Origin: Campylobacter lari
GTDB lineage: Bacteria; Campylobacterota; Campylobacteria; Campylobacterales; Campylobacteraceae
Length of the DNA stretch: 64,000 nt
Assembly: GCF_004357905.1 (NCBI RefSeq)
Contig: NZ_SMTT01000006.1
Location: 1-64,000 of the forward strand
Direction of reading: 5' to 3'
This document shows positions 1 through 9,224 of this stretch, piece after piece. A program made the position numbers and the translations under genes. Within the stretch, counting starts at the first letter, position 1. Every line of letters starts with the position of its first letter. The notes under the pieces are model-generated. The model was not told the origin of the DNA. It ran no database searches and saw nothing but the letters and a program-made list of their open reading frames with translations.

Positions 1-19
1 GATTTTTTTTTATTCATAA

Positions 20-1399
20 TCAATACATCCTTTTTTTAACATTATTTAGTTGCTCTTTTAATTTCAGTGCTTTCTGATAATCTCTGTAATACTCTAAAGG
101 ATATCTTTTTAAAGAAATGTTTTTTGTAGTCTTTAAGCGATATAAATATATATTTAATTGATGATTTAACACTATTTTTATAATCAAGAATCCAAAAAAA
201 TATTTTTTCAATTTTTTTTTATTTTTAATTTTTTTTACAAGTTTATACGAAAGATATTCTTTCACTCTATCAACTGCTCCTAAGGGTTGATTTTGTATAT
301 ATATTTTTAAATTTTTAGTGTATTTTTTTAAACATAATGGATCTTTATCAAACTTTTTTAAAGTCAAAGCTTTATTGCAAACCACTGGTAAAAAATGTGT
401 TTTTATATCTTCACTCAAATAGTGATTAGAATCAATAAATTTTATAAAATTTAATGCAATTTGCATCCAGCTTGCACTTTCATAATATAGCCTAGTCGTA
501 TTTGAATTCTCAAAAACATCTATTTTTTTAAGATGCGAACTGGGGTGTATTACCCATTTTTTATTAGTAAAATTCATAGAGCTTAATTCTCTTAAACGAT
601 AAACATATATTTGCTTTGGAAATATATAAATATTTTTACTTAATGCAAATAATAACACTCCAAAATGGCAATCTTCTGCAAAAATTCCATTAATAAATTG
701 TAATTTTATATTTTTAAAAAAATCAAAATTAATCATACCTTGCCAAGCAAACCAAAAATAAAAAAGTTTTCTTTCTCTAGCTTTCTCTAGCCATTCTTTA
801 GGCGTGATGATAATCTCATTTTTATAATCAAAATAAGTCATTTGGCTAATATGTTTTCTTTTGACTTTATCATATAAAGGCCTATAATCAAACCACACCA
901 CATCTACCCCATCCATTCTAGGTACACATTCTTCTATGCAGTTTAATTCCCAATAATCATCAGAATCTAAAAAGATAATATAATCTATAATAGGATAAGT
1001 AAAGCTAGTTAAATCTTGTTCATCATTAAAAGCTTTATAGCTTTTATATACAGTATATATTTCATAAGGATTATTACCTTCTATATTAAATTCTATTAAA
1101 GAATTTTCTTTTAAAGTTTGGGTTTTGTTTTTGAGTTTATATTCTCCACTAAAATATTCTATACCTACATTTCTAGCACTACTTAAACCACCATTTTTTT
1201 TATCAAAAAGAGTAATTCTTTTATCTTTTAGAGTGTATTCTTTTGCAATATTGAGTGAGTTTTCATCTGTACTACCATCATTTACGAGTATGATTTCTAA
1301 GTTAGTATAGGTTTGATTGATTACACTATCTAAACATTCTTTTAGATATTTTTCTACATTGTATATGGGGATTACTACGCCAATGGTTTTAGTTTGCAT
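20..1399 (-). CDS. family 2 glycosyltransferase, capsule locus
   Basis: Probably transfers a sugar from a nucleotide-sugar donor during capsular polysaccharide assembly in the cytoplasm. The N-terminus has the GT-A fold start VVIPIYNVEKYL, then LVNDGSTD, GGLSSARNVG and the metal-binding DSDD (about residue 150). About 55 residues lie between SARNVG and DSDD, longer than usual for family 2, so this is an inserted variant of the fold. The C-terminal third is Lys-rich and of no recognised family. I chose the ATG at 1399 because the conserved fold begins right after it. The frame runs upstream to 1507, but that hydrophobic stretch lies inside the preceding gene. It overlaps that gene by 11 nt, which suggests coupling. 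The sugar specificity cannot be read from the sequence. Confidence 0.85.
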   Translation of the reverse strand: MQTKTIGVVIPIYNVEKYLKECLDSVINQTYTNLEIILVNDGSTDENSLNIAKEYTLKDKRITLFDKKNGGLSSARNVGIEYFSGEYKLKNKTQTLKENSLIEFNIEGNNPYEIYTVYKSYKAFNDEQDLTSFTYPIIDYIIFLDSDDYWELNCIEECVPRMDGVDVVWFDYRPLYDKVKRKHISQMTYFDYKNEIIITPKEWLEKARERKLFYFWFAWQGMINFDFFKNIKLQFINGIFAEDCHFGVLLFALSKNIYIFPKQIYVYRLRELSSMNFTNKKWVIHPSSHLKKIDVFENSNTTRLYYESASWMQIALNFIKFIDSNHYLSEDIKTHFLPVVCNKALTLKKFDKDPLCLKKYTKNLKIYIQNQPLGAVDRVKEYLSYKLVKKIKNKKKLKKYFFGFLIIKIVLNHQLNIYLYRLKTTKNISLKRYPLEYYRDYQKALKLKEQLNNVKKRMY

Positions 1400-3044
1400 T
1401 TTTAAACTTTTTAAAAAATTTAGAATCACTAAAAAAATTATTCGGATTATAAAAAAACTTTCGAAGTAAACGATAAAACTTCGTATGAGAAATTTTAGTT
1501 TGCACAAGCTTTAAACCTATATATTTATTAAACATTTTTATAAATGAAAATGATGAAATTTCGTATATAAAAGGCTTATAAATCAAAGAATTTAGACTAT
1601 ATTTGCTTTTTTGAATATCTTTAAAAAATATTTTTTTATTTTCTAGATTTATCTTATAAAATTTTATAATTTCTTGTTCTTTTTTACCAAAACAGTATAA
1701 ATCATTAATTAAAAAATTTACAAAAAAATCTAAATCATTTTTATCTATATTTTTTTCTACCATAAAATTTAAAATTTTATCATTGTCTTCTTTTGATAAA
1801 CTTTTTAAATACAATCTTGTTTGCGTTATTTCATCTTGATATAAAGTTTTATCAAATTCTAACATTTTATTTTTGTTACTAGTTATCAAATATGACTCGG
1901 GTAAAATTCCTTTTTCAAAATAAAAAATCTCTAAATCTAGCTTTTGAAAAAAATCTAATAGATTTTCATTTTTAATGTGTCCATTGAAAAGCAAAACTTT
2001 ATGAATTTGTTTTTCCGTGATTATACTTTCGAGTTCTTTTTGGCTTTTGTAAATTAAATTATCTTCATTTATATATATAATATTACCTATATAAGGTAGT
2101 ATTTCTTTTATGGAATATAATGTTTCCTTGGAATGAATAAATAAAACATTATCTCGGTAAACACTTTTATCGCATAAATGCTTTATAGAATGTGATTTAA
2201 TATTTGATATATGTTTATAAAATCTTTGATGATTTTTATGTTTATTATCCATGTAACCATTTTGATTTGGTTCATCATGATGAAAATGATATAAATACAC
2301 CCCATGAAAACTTGCTTCATATCCAAGTAAAGCAAACCAAGCTCTAAATCCTTCAAAATTTTTAAAATTCCAATTTCTTGCATCATAGTTTAAATTAGCT
2401 GGTATTTGCTCTAAATCAATACAAGAGTATAAAATTCTTGCTAAAAGATCAAAATCCTCATATCCGTGGCCTATAAATTGCTCATCATTTCCACCAAGTG
2501 TTAAAAATTTATGCCTATTAATCACTATACTAGAAGTAGAACTTGGAGCAAAAAATTTGATCCACTCTTTTTTTCCGCTAATTAAATCATTTTTTATCAA
2601 ACCATCCCATAATTTTTTATCTTGAGTATAAATAAACTCGTTACCCTTTTGATTTAAAAATACAACTGGTAAAGACAAAATATGATTTGGTTTTAAGGAT
2701 ATTTCTTTGATATCAATAAGATCTAAAATATACTCTAAAAATTGTTGTGATAAATAATAATCCACATCTAAAAACATCACAACATCTGAATTTGCAAAAG
2801 ATGCACCAAGGTTGCGGCATTTTCCTTGGGAGAAAAAATCTTTTTGACTTTCATCTTTATGATAAATATGCCCATTTTCTTTGATAATACACTTTAAATC
2901 ATTTTCTAAAGAAGAATACCCTTCAACAAAAATATATTCAACTCTATCATCACTTTTAAACTCACATGCTTTTTGAATAACACGATCTTTTATATAAATT
3001 CTTTCCTTACTTAAACCAAAAGGTATAACAATGGAAAGCTTCAC
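1389..3044 (-). CDS. glycosyltransferase, GT2-like, capsule locus
   Basis: A 551-residue protein starting directly with a GT-A Rossmann strand (MKLSIVIPFGLSKERI). It has the DVDYY metal-binding site near residue 94 and the motif GHGYEDFDLLARILY near residue 190, which is typical of the C-terminal galactosyltransferase/chondroitin-polymerase-like subdomain (Glyco_transf_7C type). The second half (about 300-551) matches no family I recognise and is rich in Lys, Asn, Ile and Phe. Its start overlaps kpsF by 4 nt (ATGA) and its end overlaps the next glycosyltransferase by 11 nt, so it belongs to the capsule operon. It could be a processive polymerase or a two-domain transferase; donor and acceptor are unknown. 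Confidence 0.82.
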   Translation of the reverse strand: MKLSIVIPFGLSKERIYIKDRVIQKACEFKSDDRVEYIFVEGYSSLENDLKCIIKENGHIYHKDESQKDFFSQGKCRNLGASFANSDVVMFLDVDYYLSQQFLEYILDLIDIKEISLKPNHILSLPVVFLNQKGNEFIYTQDKKLWDGLIKNDLISGKKEWIKFFAPSSTSSIVINRHKFLTLGGNDEQFIGHGYEDFDLLARILYSCIDLEQIPANLNYDARNWNFKNFEGFRAWFALLGYEASFHGVYLYHFHHDEPNQNGYMDNKHKNHQRFYKHISNIKSHSIKHLCDKSVYRDNVLFIHSKETLYSIKEILPYIGNIIYINEDNLIYKSQKELESIITEKQIHKVLLFNGHIKNENLLDFFQKLDLEIFYFEKGILPESYLITSNKNKMLEFDKTLYQDEITQTRLYLKSLSKEDNDKILNFMVEKNIDKNDLDFFVNFLINDLYCFGKKEQEIIKFYKINLENKKIFFKDIQKSKYSLNSLIYKPFIYEISSFSFIKMFNKYIGLKLVQTKISHTKFYRLLRKFFYNPNNFFSDSKFFKKFKNAN

Positions 3045-3997
3045 ACATTACCTATCGCATAAAGTTGTATAATGCCTACTATTTTTTCATCTTGAGTGAC
3101 AACTATTTCTTTAATTTTATGTTTTAGCATAAGCTCTTCTGCCTCGCTTGCCATAGCACTTGCTTCTATGGTTTTTGGACTATCGCTCATGATTTCTTTA
3201 GCTTTAAAATCAAATCTTGGCTTACCGTTTGCCCTTAAAGCTCTTCTTAAGTCCCCATCTGTGATGATTCCAACTAGTTTTTCATTCTCAAGTACTATAC
3301 AAAGCCCTAACTTACCACTAGTCATCACATCAACCAACTCATTAAATTCACTCTCAGGGCTTACCATAGGTAGATTATTTGACACCATCAAATCACCCAC
3401 CCTAGTCAAAAGCTTTCTACCCAAGCTTCCTCCTGGGTGAAATAAAGCAAAATCATCAGGTCTAAAATTCCTTGCTCTCATCAAAGCTACTGCTATAGCA
3501 TCACCCATAGCTAAAGTGGCCGTAGTAGAAGAAGTTGGAGCAAGCTGAAGTGGGCAAGCTTCTTTTTTTACTGCTATGTTTATAAAAATATCTGCTTGTT
3601 TAGCTAAAGTAGAATTTTGATTTCCTGCCATGACGATCAAAGGAATTTTTCTTTTTTTAATCACAGGTATAAGTTTTAAAACCTCTTCAGTTTCTCCTGA
3701 ATTTGAAATAGCCAAAAGCACATCCTCGCTTGTAAGCATACCAAGATCTCCATGCAATGCTTCGCCCGGATGCATAAAAAAGCTCGGGGTACCTGTACTA
3801 GCTAAGGTTGCAGCTATCTTAGCCCCTATATGACCTGATTTACCCATACCGCTTACTACACATCTACCTTTGATAGATAAAATCAACTCAATGGCTTTAT
3901 TAAAACCTTCATCTAAATTATCACATAAATCTAAAATCGTTTTTGACTCTATCTCAAAAACTTCTTTGGCTATTTTAATCGCATCTATTTGGCTCAT
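3041..3997 (-). CDS. kpsF: arabinose-5-phosphate isomerase KpsF
   Basis: Interconverts ribulose 5-phosphate and arabinose 5-phosphate, the entry step to KDO, which is used in capsule linkers and lipooligosaccharide. The SIS sugar-phosphate domain covers about residues 30-180 (GMGKSGHIGAKIAATLASTG, then SNSGETEEV). Two CBS domains follow (about 205-260 and 270-318, including VGIITDGDLRRAL). The length of 318 residues is normal for KpsF/GutQ. It lies 8 bp after kpsD and overlaps the first glycosyltransferase by 4 nt, the same position it holds at the edge of the C. jejuni capsule locus. Confidence 0.95.
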   Translation of the reverse strand: MSQIDAIKIAKEVFEIESKTILDLCDNLDEGFNKAIELILSIKGRCVVSGMGKSGHIGAKIAATLASTGTPSFFMHPGEALHGDLGMLTSEDVLLAISNSGETEEVLKLIPVIKKRKIPLIVMAGNQNSTLAKQADIFINIAVKKEACPLQLAPTSSTTATLAMGDAIAVALMRARNFRPDDFALFHPGGSLGRKLLTRVGDLMVSNNLPMVSPESEFNELVDVMTSGKLGLCIVLENEKLVGIITDGDLRRALRANGKPRFDFKAKEIMSDSPKTIEASAMASEAEELMLKHKIKEIVVTQDEKIVGIIQLYAIGNV

Positions 3998-4005
3998 CTA
4001 AATTC

Positions 4006-5649
4006 CTATATATTTAACACTACATTAGTTGCAATAGCTATTTGATATAAAATTTGTGTTAGCATGCTAAAAATTTGGAGATTTTGACTATCTACTTTTG
4101 GTAAAACTAAAATAGAATCTCCCGCTTTTATATCTGCTGAACTTCTACCGCTGTATTTAGTTGCTTTACCATTAGCATTAATTACTAAAACTCTTGATAT
4201 ATCAGCCCTATCGCTAAAACCACCCGCTAGGTTAATATAATATCTTAATTTTTCTTTATCCATATATACAAATGCACCTGGTATAGAAACTTCACCTTGA
4301 ACCAAAACAAGATTATTTTTACTAGGTACATTTACCACATCACCTTCTTCTAATACTATAGAATTATACGCTTTGACATTGTCTATAACGATTTGTCCTT
4401 TTGGTTGAGCTTGTTTTGCACGCGCAATAAATTCTAAAATCGTTTTAGCTTGAGTAGCTCTAATGCTAGCTTGCTCAGCATTAACTGAAGAACTTGTTAG
4501 AGCTAGTGTTTCAAGCTCTTTAAGTTGGGCTTCAATAAGTTGTTTTTGGGTAGCTGCTACACTTTTTCTAAAAACTTGTAAAGCATTAATGTTTGATTGA
4601 TCATTAACTGTAATCATTTTAGCAAGTTCAGCCAAGGTTGTACCCTTTTTTATCACTACTGAGTGCAAACCACTATGCTCACCTTCTATACTAATACTAA
4701 TATTTTGCGCAGTATAATCAGGTCTAAATTCTATCTCATCGCCATTGTATAACTTCACACCTAAAAACTGCTTTTTGCTGTAAGCATCCACATGTAATTT
4801 ATGATCATCTCTATAGCTTTTTACCACAGCATTAGTTACTATAGGTTTAGCTCCTGCAACTTTGGCTATATCTTCTAAATTTAAAATATCATTACTTAAC
4901 TCAAATCTAAAAGGCTTTTGCACATCTCCTTCAACAAAAACATACTTTTGCACACTACCCACTAAGATCACATCACCCATTCTAAAAGGAAAAAGATCAA
5001 GCTGACCCTTAAGTAAAAAATCATACAAGTCTACTTTTTTAATGACTTTATTATCTCTTAAAATTTGAATATCTCTAAAACTACCATATTCTAGATTAAT
5101 ACCGCTTGCTTTATCTAAATACTGTATAATAGAATCTGAACTTAATCCTTGATAAAGGCCTGGTTGATTTACATTTCCTGTAACAAATACCGATACATTT
5201 TGATAAATATCCATATCCGCATATACATAGACATTGCTTTTATAAATTTTATTAATAGCTTTTGTAATAACTTGTACCAAAGCACTATTTTTCACACCCA
5301 AAAGATTAATCGCACCTACTTTTGGTATAAAAATATTTCCTTGAGAGTCTACTGTTAAGGTTTGTATAAACTCTACCGCACCCCAAATTTTTACATTAAT
5401 CCTATCGCCTACTGCTAGTTTATAATCAGGATTATAAACATGTTGAGTAAATTTAGTAAAGTTTCCATTAAACAAATGCGCACCAAAAACTTTAGTATTT
5501 ATAATTACTGTTTTATTTAAATCACTTTGTAAAAATTTTTTATCTTGAATTTGCTTTATACTATCTGCTTGTGTTTTTGCAATTTGAGAAACATCTACTG
5601 CTGAAAATAAAAACAAAGGTAAAAGTAAAAGTAAAAATATCTTTCTCAT
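4006..5649 (-). CDS. kpsD: capsule polysaccharide export protein KpsD
   Basis: Periplasmic/outer-membrane polysaccharide export component of a group 2 ABC capsule system; it continues the path from KpsMT and KpsE to the cell surface. A cleavable signal peptide is visible (MRKIFLLLLLPLFLFSA). It is followed by a Poly_export domain (about 75-160, with YKLAVGDRINVKIWG) and several SLBB-type segments (for example GNVNQPGLY, GDVQKPFRF, GEVSIPGAF). The length of 547 residues is usual for Campylobacter KpsD. Its start overlaps the kpsE stop by one base and kpsF follows after 8 bp. Confidence 0.94.
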   Translation of the reverse strand: MRKIFLLLLLPLFLFSAVDVSQIAKTQADSIKQIQDKKFLQSDLNKTVIINTKVFGAHLFNGNFTKFTQHVYNPDYKLAVGDRINVKIWGAVEFIQTLTVDSQGNIFIPKVGAINLLGVKNSALVQVITKAINKIYKSNVYVYADMDIYQNVSVFVTGNVNQPGLYQGLSSDSIIQYLDKASGINLEYGSFRDIQILRDNKVIKKVDLYDFLLKGQLDLFPFRMGDVILVGSVQKYVFVEGDVQKPFRFELSNDILNLEDIAKVAGAKPIVTNAVVKSYRDDHKLHVDAYSKKQFLGVKLYNGDEIEFRPDYTAQNISISIEGEHSGLHSVVIKKGTTLAELAKMITVNDQSNINALQVFRKSVAATQKQLIEAQLKELETLALTSSSVNAEQASIRATQAKTILEFIARAKQAQPKGQIVIDNVKAYNSIVLEEGDVVNVPSKNNLVLVQGEVSIPGAFVYMDKEKLRYYINLAGGFSDRADISRVLVINANGKATKYSGRSSADIKAGDSILVLPKVDSQNLQIFSMLTQILYQIAIATNVVLNI

Positions 5650-6764
5650 TAGTATCTATGCTCCTCTATAATCATTTTAATAAATTTAACAATTCCATAA
5701 ATCAAAGATAAAACCATAAAAGCTGTGAGTATATTATACAAAGCTTCTGGATATTTAGCACTTTGAGGTAAGCTTGGACTTTGAACTATAACCACCTGCT
5801 TTATCTTTCTTAAGGCCTCTATCCTAGCACTCTCATAAGCTTTTAATGCAGCTGTGTAAGCACTTTCTGCAAAACCTGCCTCTATGGTTAGATCTTGGAA
5901 TTTAGCTGCAAGATCGTTAAGTTTTTGAGAGGATTTTGGGGATGAAACTTTGGATTTTTCTTTTTGAAGTTGTTTTTTTAAGGCTGTGATTTCACTTTTT
6001 ATAGTAACAATTTGTGGTGCATTATCATTTATATAACTTTGCATCATTAAAAGCTCAGCTTCTTTGGCTGCTATTTTTGATTCAAGTTCAGCTATGAGTT
6101 TTAGAGTGCCCTCTGCTTGTTTGAGTGGATCAAATACCCCATATTTATTTTGAAAAGCTAAAAGCTCATCTTTAGCCTTTTGATATCTTTTTTTAAACTG
6201 CAAAAGTTCTTCTTCAGCAAATTGCATTTGATCTCTTGCGGCTTTGTGTGAAATTTCATTGATAAATTTTTCACTTTCTTTAACTATAGTTGAAGCTATC
6301 AAATGTGCACTTTGTGGATCAAAACCTTCAACTTCTACACGCAAAAGCCCATTAGCTGAGTTTTCTTGAGTAATTTTAACACGGTTTTGATAATACTTTA
6401 AAAACTCTTCCTGATTGGCTGATGAGGAAATACTATAAAAAAAATCAAGTTTTTGTTTTTGATATAACTCACGAATTTGAACTTTTTCTTCTAAGATATT
6501 TAACATATCTAAAGAATGAATATAAGATTTTAAATAATTAATATCCTCGCTTGAAAAAGAATTATTAGTCAAAAATGCAGCAATTCCAGTAATAGCTCCG
6601 CTATCTCCTGTCGTTGATTTCACACTTAAAACACTTTCACTCACATAGCGATTTGCTGCTATAAAAACATAATAAAATACAACAAATGCTGTCAAAATCA
6701 ACACTATTTTAAAAGAATTAAGTATCTTTAAATTTTTAAGTTTTTTTAATAAGTCATTTTGCAT
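5649..6764 (-). CDS. kpsE: capsule export inner-membrane protein KpsE
   Basis: Polysaccharide co-polymerase-type inner-membrane adaptor linking the KpsMT transporter to KpsD. One membrane helix lies near the N-terminus (about 17-35, FKIVLILTAFVVFYYVF) and a second near the C-terminus (about 340-362). Between them is a long periplasmic part rich in Glu, Lys and Ala with predicted coiled coil (about 170-270). It has the Wzz-like pattern ending in the proline-rich stretch PSLPQSAKYPEALYN just before the second helix. It overlaps kpsT by 11 nt. Confidence 0.93.
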   Translation of the reverse strand: MQNDLLKKLKNLKILNSFKIVLILTAFVVFYYVFIAANRYVSESVLSVKSTTGDSGAITGIAAFLTNNSFSSEDINYLKSYIHSLDMLNILEEKVQIRELYQKQKLDFFYSISSSANQEEFLKYYQNRVKITQENSANGLLRVEVEGFDPQSAHLIASTIVKESEKFINEISHKAARDQMQFAEEELLQFKKRYQKAKDELLAFQNKYGVFDPLKQAEGTLKLIAELESKIAAKEAELLMMQSYINDNAPQIVTIKSEITALKKQLQKEKSKVSSPKSSQKLNDLAAKFQDLTIEAGFAESAYTAALKAYESARIEALRKIKQVVIVQSPSLPQSAKYPEALYNILTAFMVLSLIYGIVKFIKMIIEEHRY

Positions 6765-7425
6765 TTACTTTTCCTTGATATACCGCTATACCCTCATCTA
6801 CATCATCATATATAGTAGCTTGTCCATCTTGCATGAATATAATTTTATCACACCATTGTTTAATTTCAGCTACATTATGCGAAACCATAATAACTTTTGA
6901 CCTACTTAATTTTTCTTTATAGATTTTAGAGCTTTTTTCTCTAAATTTAGGATCTCCCACAGCACCTGCTTCGTCAATTAAATAATAATCAAAATCAAAA
7001 GCCATACTTAAGCCAAAAGATATTCTAGCGCTCATACCAGCTGAGTAAGTATTCATAGGCTCATCGAAAAATTTTCCAAGCTCGGCAAAATCTTCAACAA
7101 ATTTAATCTTTTCCTCTAAAGCCTTTCCTTTATAACCATATACTCTAGCTACAAAGCGTGCATTATCTCTTGCTGAAAGTCTGTGTTGAAATGCGCCTGC
7201 CAAACCTAATGGCCAAGATAGTTTTTTATTAGTTATAATCTTACCTCTATCAGGAAGCAAGGAGCCGCTTAAAAGTTTCATTAAGGTTGATTTTCCAGCA
7301 CCATTGCGTCCCATTAAACCTATACTGCAATTTTCAGGAAATTCAAAACTTAAGTTTTTAAAAACATAATGCCTTTCACCATTACGTAAAGGAAAAGATT
7401 TTGTTAAATTAACTAATTTTATCAT
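6754..7425 (-). CDS. kpsT: capsule ABC exporter ATPase KpsT
   Basis: ATPase that drives capsule polysaccharide across the inner membrane with KpsM. It shows Walker A GRNGAGKST (about residue 40), the family's variant signature YSAGMSARISFG, Walker B YYLIDEAGAVGD and the switch histidine in MVSHN. At 223 residues it has the short form typical of group 2 capsule ATPases, without a C-terminal carbohydrate-binding domain. It overlaps kpsM by 4 nt and kpsE by 11 nt. Confidence 0.96.
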   Translation of the reverse strand: MIKLVNLTKSFPLRNGERHYVFKNLSFEFPENCSIGLMGRNGAGKSTLMKLLSGSLLPDRGKIITNKKLSWPLGLAGAFQHRLSARDNARFVARVYGYKGKALEEKIKFVEDFAELGKFFDEPMNTYSAGMSARISFGLSMAFDFDYYLIDEAGAVGDPKFREKSSKIYKEKLSRSKVIMVSHNVAEIKQWCDKIIFMQDGQATIYDDVDEGIAVYQGKVNAK

Positions 7426-8198
7426 CGCACCGCTATCAACTTTTCTCTAGTAAAATAATAAAAAAACAATCCCAAAAACAAAATCACACTCAAACATGCA
7501 ATAGGATAATAGTAATTATAATCATCAAGTAATGGATAATTTTGAAAAAAATTATATTTTAAAAGTTCCATAATATGTAAAAGTGGATTGTAATATAAAA
7601 TGTCTAAAATAGGTTTTGGAACTATCCATATAGGAAATACCACCAAAGCTGTCCAGTATAAAACTATATTTAAATAATTTAAAGCCATTTTTAAAGGCTC
7701 TGCAAAATGTCCTGCTATAGCAAAACACATCCCCATAGCAAAGCCAAATACCACAAGCAAAAAAAACGAAAACATCACTTCTAGAAAATGCTTAGGTATA
7801 ACTTGCATATGCAAAAACCAACCTGCTAAAAACATTACACAAATAAAAATAGTAAAATAAATACAAAATTCAAGCATAGCCCTAGCAATAAATACATGTA
7901 TAGGGCGAATAGGTTTATAAGCAAATAAAGTTAGATTAGAACTAATACCATTTAAAAGCTGATTAATAATGCTTCTAAACATAAAAAAAGGTATAATCCC
8001 TACTGCTAAAAATAAAAAGATAGAAACACCTTCAGGCATGATTTGATGATGAAATTCTCTAATAGCTGTTATAATAGAAGTGATTACCAAAACTACCATC
8101 ATAGGCTCTCCGATTACCCAAAAATAGCCCAAATATTTATTAATACCAAATCTTGTCTTTAACTCTCTAAAAAAAAGAGCATGTATGACATTAAACAT
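7422..8198 (-). CDS. kpsM: capsule ABC exporter permease KpsM
   Basis: Inner-membrane permease of the capsule exporter (ABC-2 family, 258 residues). About six hydrophobic segments are visible (around 30-55, 62-85, 110-135, 145-170, 178-200, 228-250), with the family N-terminus FRELKTRFGINKYLGYFWVIGEPM. It is the first gene of the minus-strand operon kpsM-T-E-D-F followed by two glycosyltransferases. A divergent promoter region separates it from the gene at 8280. Confidence 0.95.
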   Translation of the reverse strand: MFNVIHALFFRELKTRFGINKYLGYFWVIGEPMMVVLVITSIITAIREFHHQIMPEGVSIFLFLAVGIIPFFMFRSIINQLLNGISSNLTLFAYKPIRPIHVFIARAMLEFCIYFTIFICVMFLAGWFLHMQVIPKHFLEVMFSFFLLVVFGFAMGMCFAIAGHFAEPLKMALNYLNIVLYWTALVVFPIWIVPKPILDILYYNPLLHIMELLKYNFFQNYPLLDDYNYYYPIACLSVILFLGLFFYYFTREKLIAVR

Positions 8199-8236
8199 AT
8201 TTTTAGCAAACCTTTTTAAATTTTCAAAATTTTTAT

Positions 8237-8242
8237 ATTATA
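8237..8242 (-). promoter_or_regulatory. -10 element of the capsule operon
   Basis: TATAAT on the minus strand, about 40 nt upstream of the kpsM start codon. Campylobacter sigma-70 promoters rely mainly on this element, often without a clear -35. Confidence 0.45.
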
Positions 8243-8255
8243 CTTTTTTATCTTA

Positions 8256-8261
8256 TATAAT
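8256..8261 (+). promoter_or_regulatory. -10 element of the DUF455 gene
   Basis: TATAAT on the plus strand about 20 nt upstream of the ATG at 8280. A Shine-Dalgarno AAGG lies between them. It forms a divergent pair with the kpsM promoter. Confidence 0.5.
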
Positions 8262-8279
8262 ATTTAACAAGGTTTAAAA

Positions 8280-9077
8280 ATGAAAAGAAATTTTTTTGAA
8301 GAATTAGAAAAAATTTTATATCACAAAGATATTTTTAAAAAGATTGAATTATTTAATGAATTTTATGAAAATTTTAAAACTAATTTATATGATTTTAATC
8401 ATTCACATGAAGCGATCATTTATGAAAACTCACAAGTTAAAATCCTTCATCCTATGAAAATAAGGCGTCCAAAAGAGGCAAATAGTACTTCATCTTTAGC
8501 TAAAATATTACATTCAGTTGCACATATAGAATATAGTGCTATAAATTTGGCCTTAGATGCTAGTTATAGATTTAAAAATTTGCCATTGAAATTTTATCAA
8601 GATTGGCTTGAGGTAGCTGATGAGGAAATTAAGCATTTTTTGCTTTTAGAAAAAACTTTAAATGAACTTGGTTTTAAATATGGAGATTTCTATGCCCATG
8701 ATAATCTTGAAAAAGCCTTATTTTTAACCAAAGATAATCTTGCTCACAGAATGGGCATAGTGCATAGAGGACTTGAAGCAAAAGGACTTGATGCCAATCC
8801 TTTTGTCTTAGAAAAATTAAACACAACTAATCATCCTATAAAAAGTTTATTCAATGAAATTTTTACCATTATATTAAATGATGAGATTAAACATGTAAAT
8901 AAAGGAGATTTTTGGTGGAATTATGCAAAAAATGAAAATGATGATTACCTTGATCTTTGTGCCAAATATAAAGAATTTAATCTTTTAGGAAAAGTATATA
9001 ATAAAACAGCTAGAATACAAGCAGGATTTAGTGAAAATGAACTTCAAAAATTAGATGATTTTTATAATAGAAAATGA
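8280..9077 (+). CDS. DUF455 ferritin-like protein
   Basis: A 265-residue member of the DUF455 ferritin-like family; the biochemical role is not established. Residues typical of a di-iron four-helix bundle are visible: HIEYSAINLALD (about 82), EEIKHFLLLEKTLNELG (about 117), HRGLEAKGLDANP (about 160) and NDEIKHVNKGDFWW (about 200). These provide spaced Glu and His ligands. It stands alone on the plus strand between the divergent capsule operon and tRNA-Phe, so context gives no further hint. An AAGG ribosome site precedes the ATG. Confidence 0.8.
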   Translation: MKRNFFEELEKILYHKDIFKKIELFNEFYENFKTNLYDFNHSHEAIIYENSQVKILHPMKIRRPKEANSTSSLAKILHSVAHIEYSAINLALDASYRFKNLPLKFYQDWLEVADEEIKHFLLLEKTLNELGFKYGDFYAHDNLEKALFLTKDNLAHRMGIVHRGLEAKGLDANPFVLEKLNTTNHPIKSLFNEIFTIILNDEIKHVNKGDFWWNYAKNENDDYLDLCAKYKEFNLLGKVYNKTARIQAGFSENELQKLDDFYNRK

Positions 9078-9080
9078 AGA

Positions 9081-9156
9081 TGGTGGTTAGAGGCAGAATC
9101 GAACTGCCGACACGCAGATTTTCAGTCTGCTGCTCTACCGACTGAGCTATCCAACC
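9081..9156 (-). tRNA. tRNA-Phe (GAA)
   Basis: A 76-nt cloverleaf on the minus strand. The acceptor stem is GGTTGGA paired with TCTAACC. The anticodon stem GCAGA/TCTGC holds the loop CTGAAAA with anticodon GAA, the T arm carries GTTCGATTC, and the 3' CCA is encoded. It lies 3 bp after the DUF455 stop codon, on the opposite strand. No integrated element is seen beside it. Confidence 0.97.
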
Positions 9157-9224
9157 ACTGAATTGAAGTTGTAATTATACAATAGTTTTTTTAAAAAAAG
9201 TTGAAATTTGCATAAAAATGCAAA

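Noticed and set aside
1400-1507. 36-residue hydrophobic N-terminal extension of the first glycosyltransferase
   Set aside because: It lies within the upstream transferase gene in another frame, and the GT fold begins directly after the ATG at 1399.
9081-9156. tRNA-Phe as an integration site
   Set aside because: Flanks are core genes and no direct repeat of the tRNA end, integrase or mobile genes is visible.
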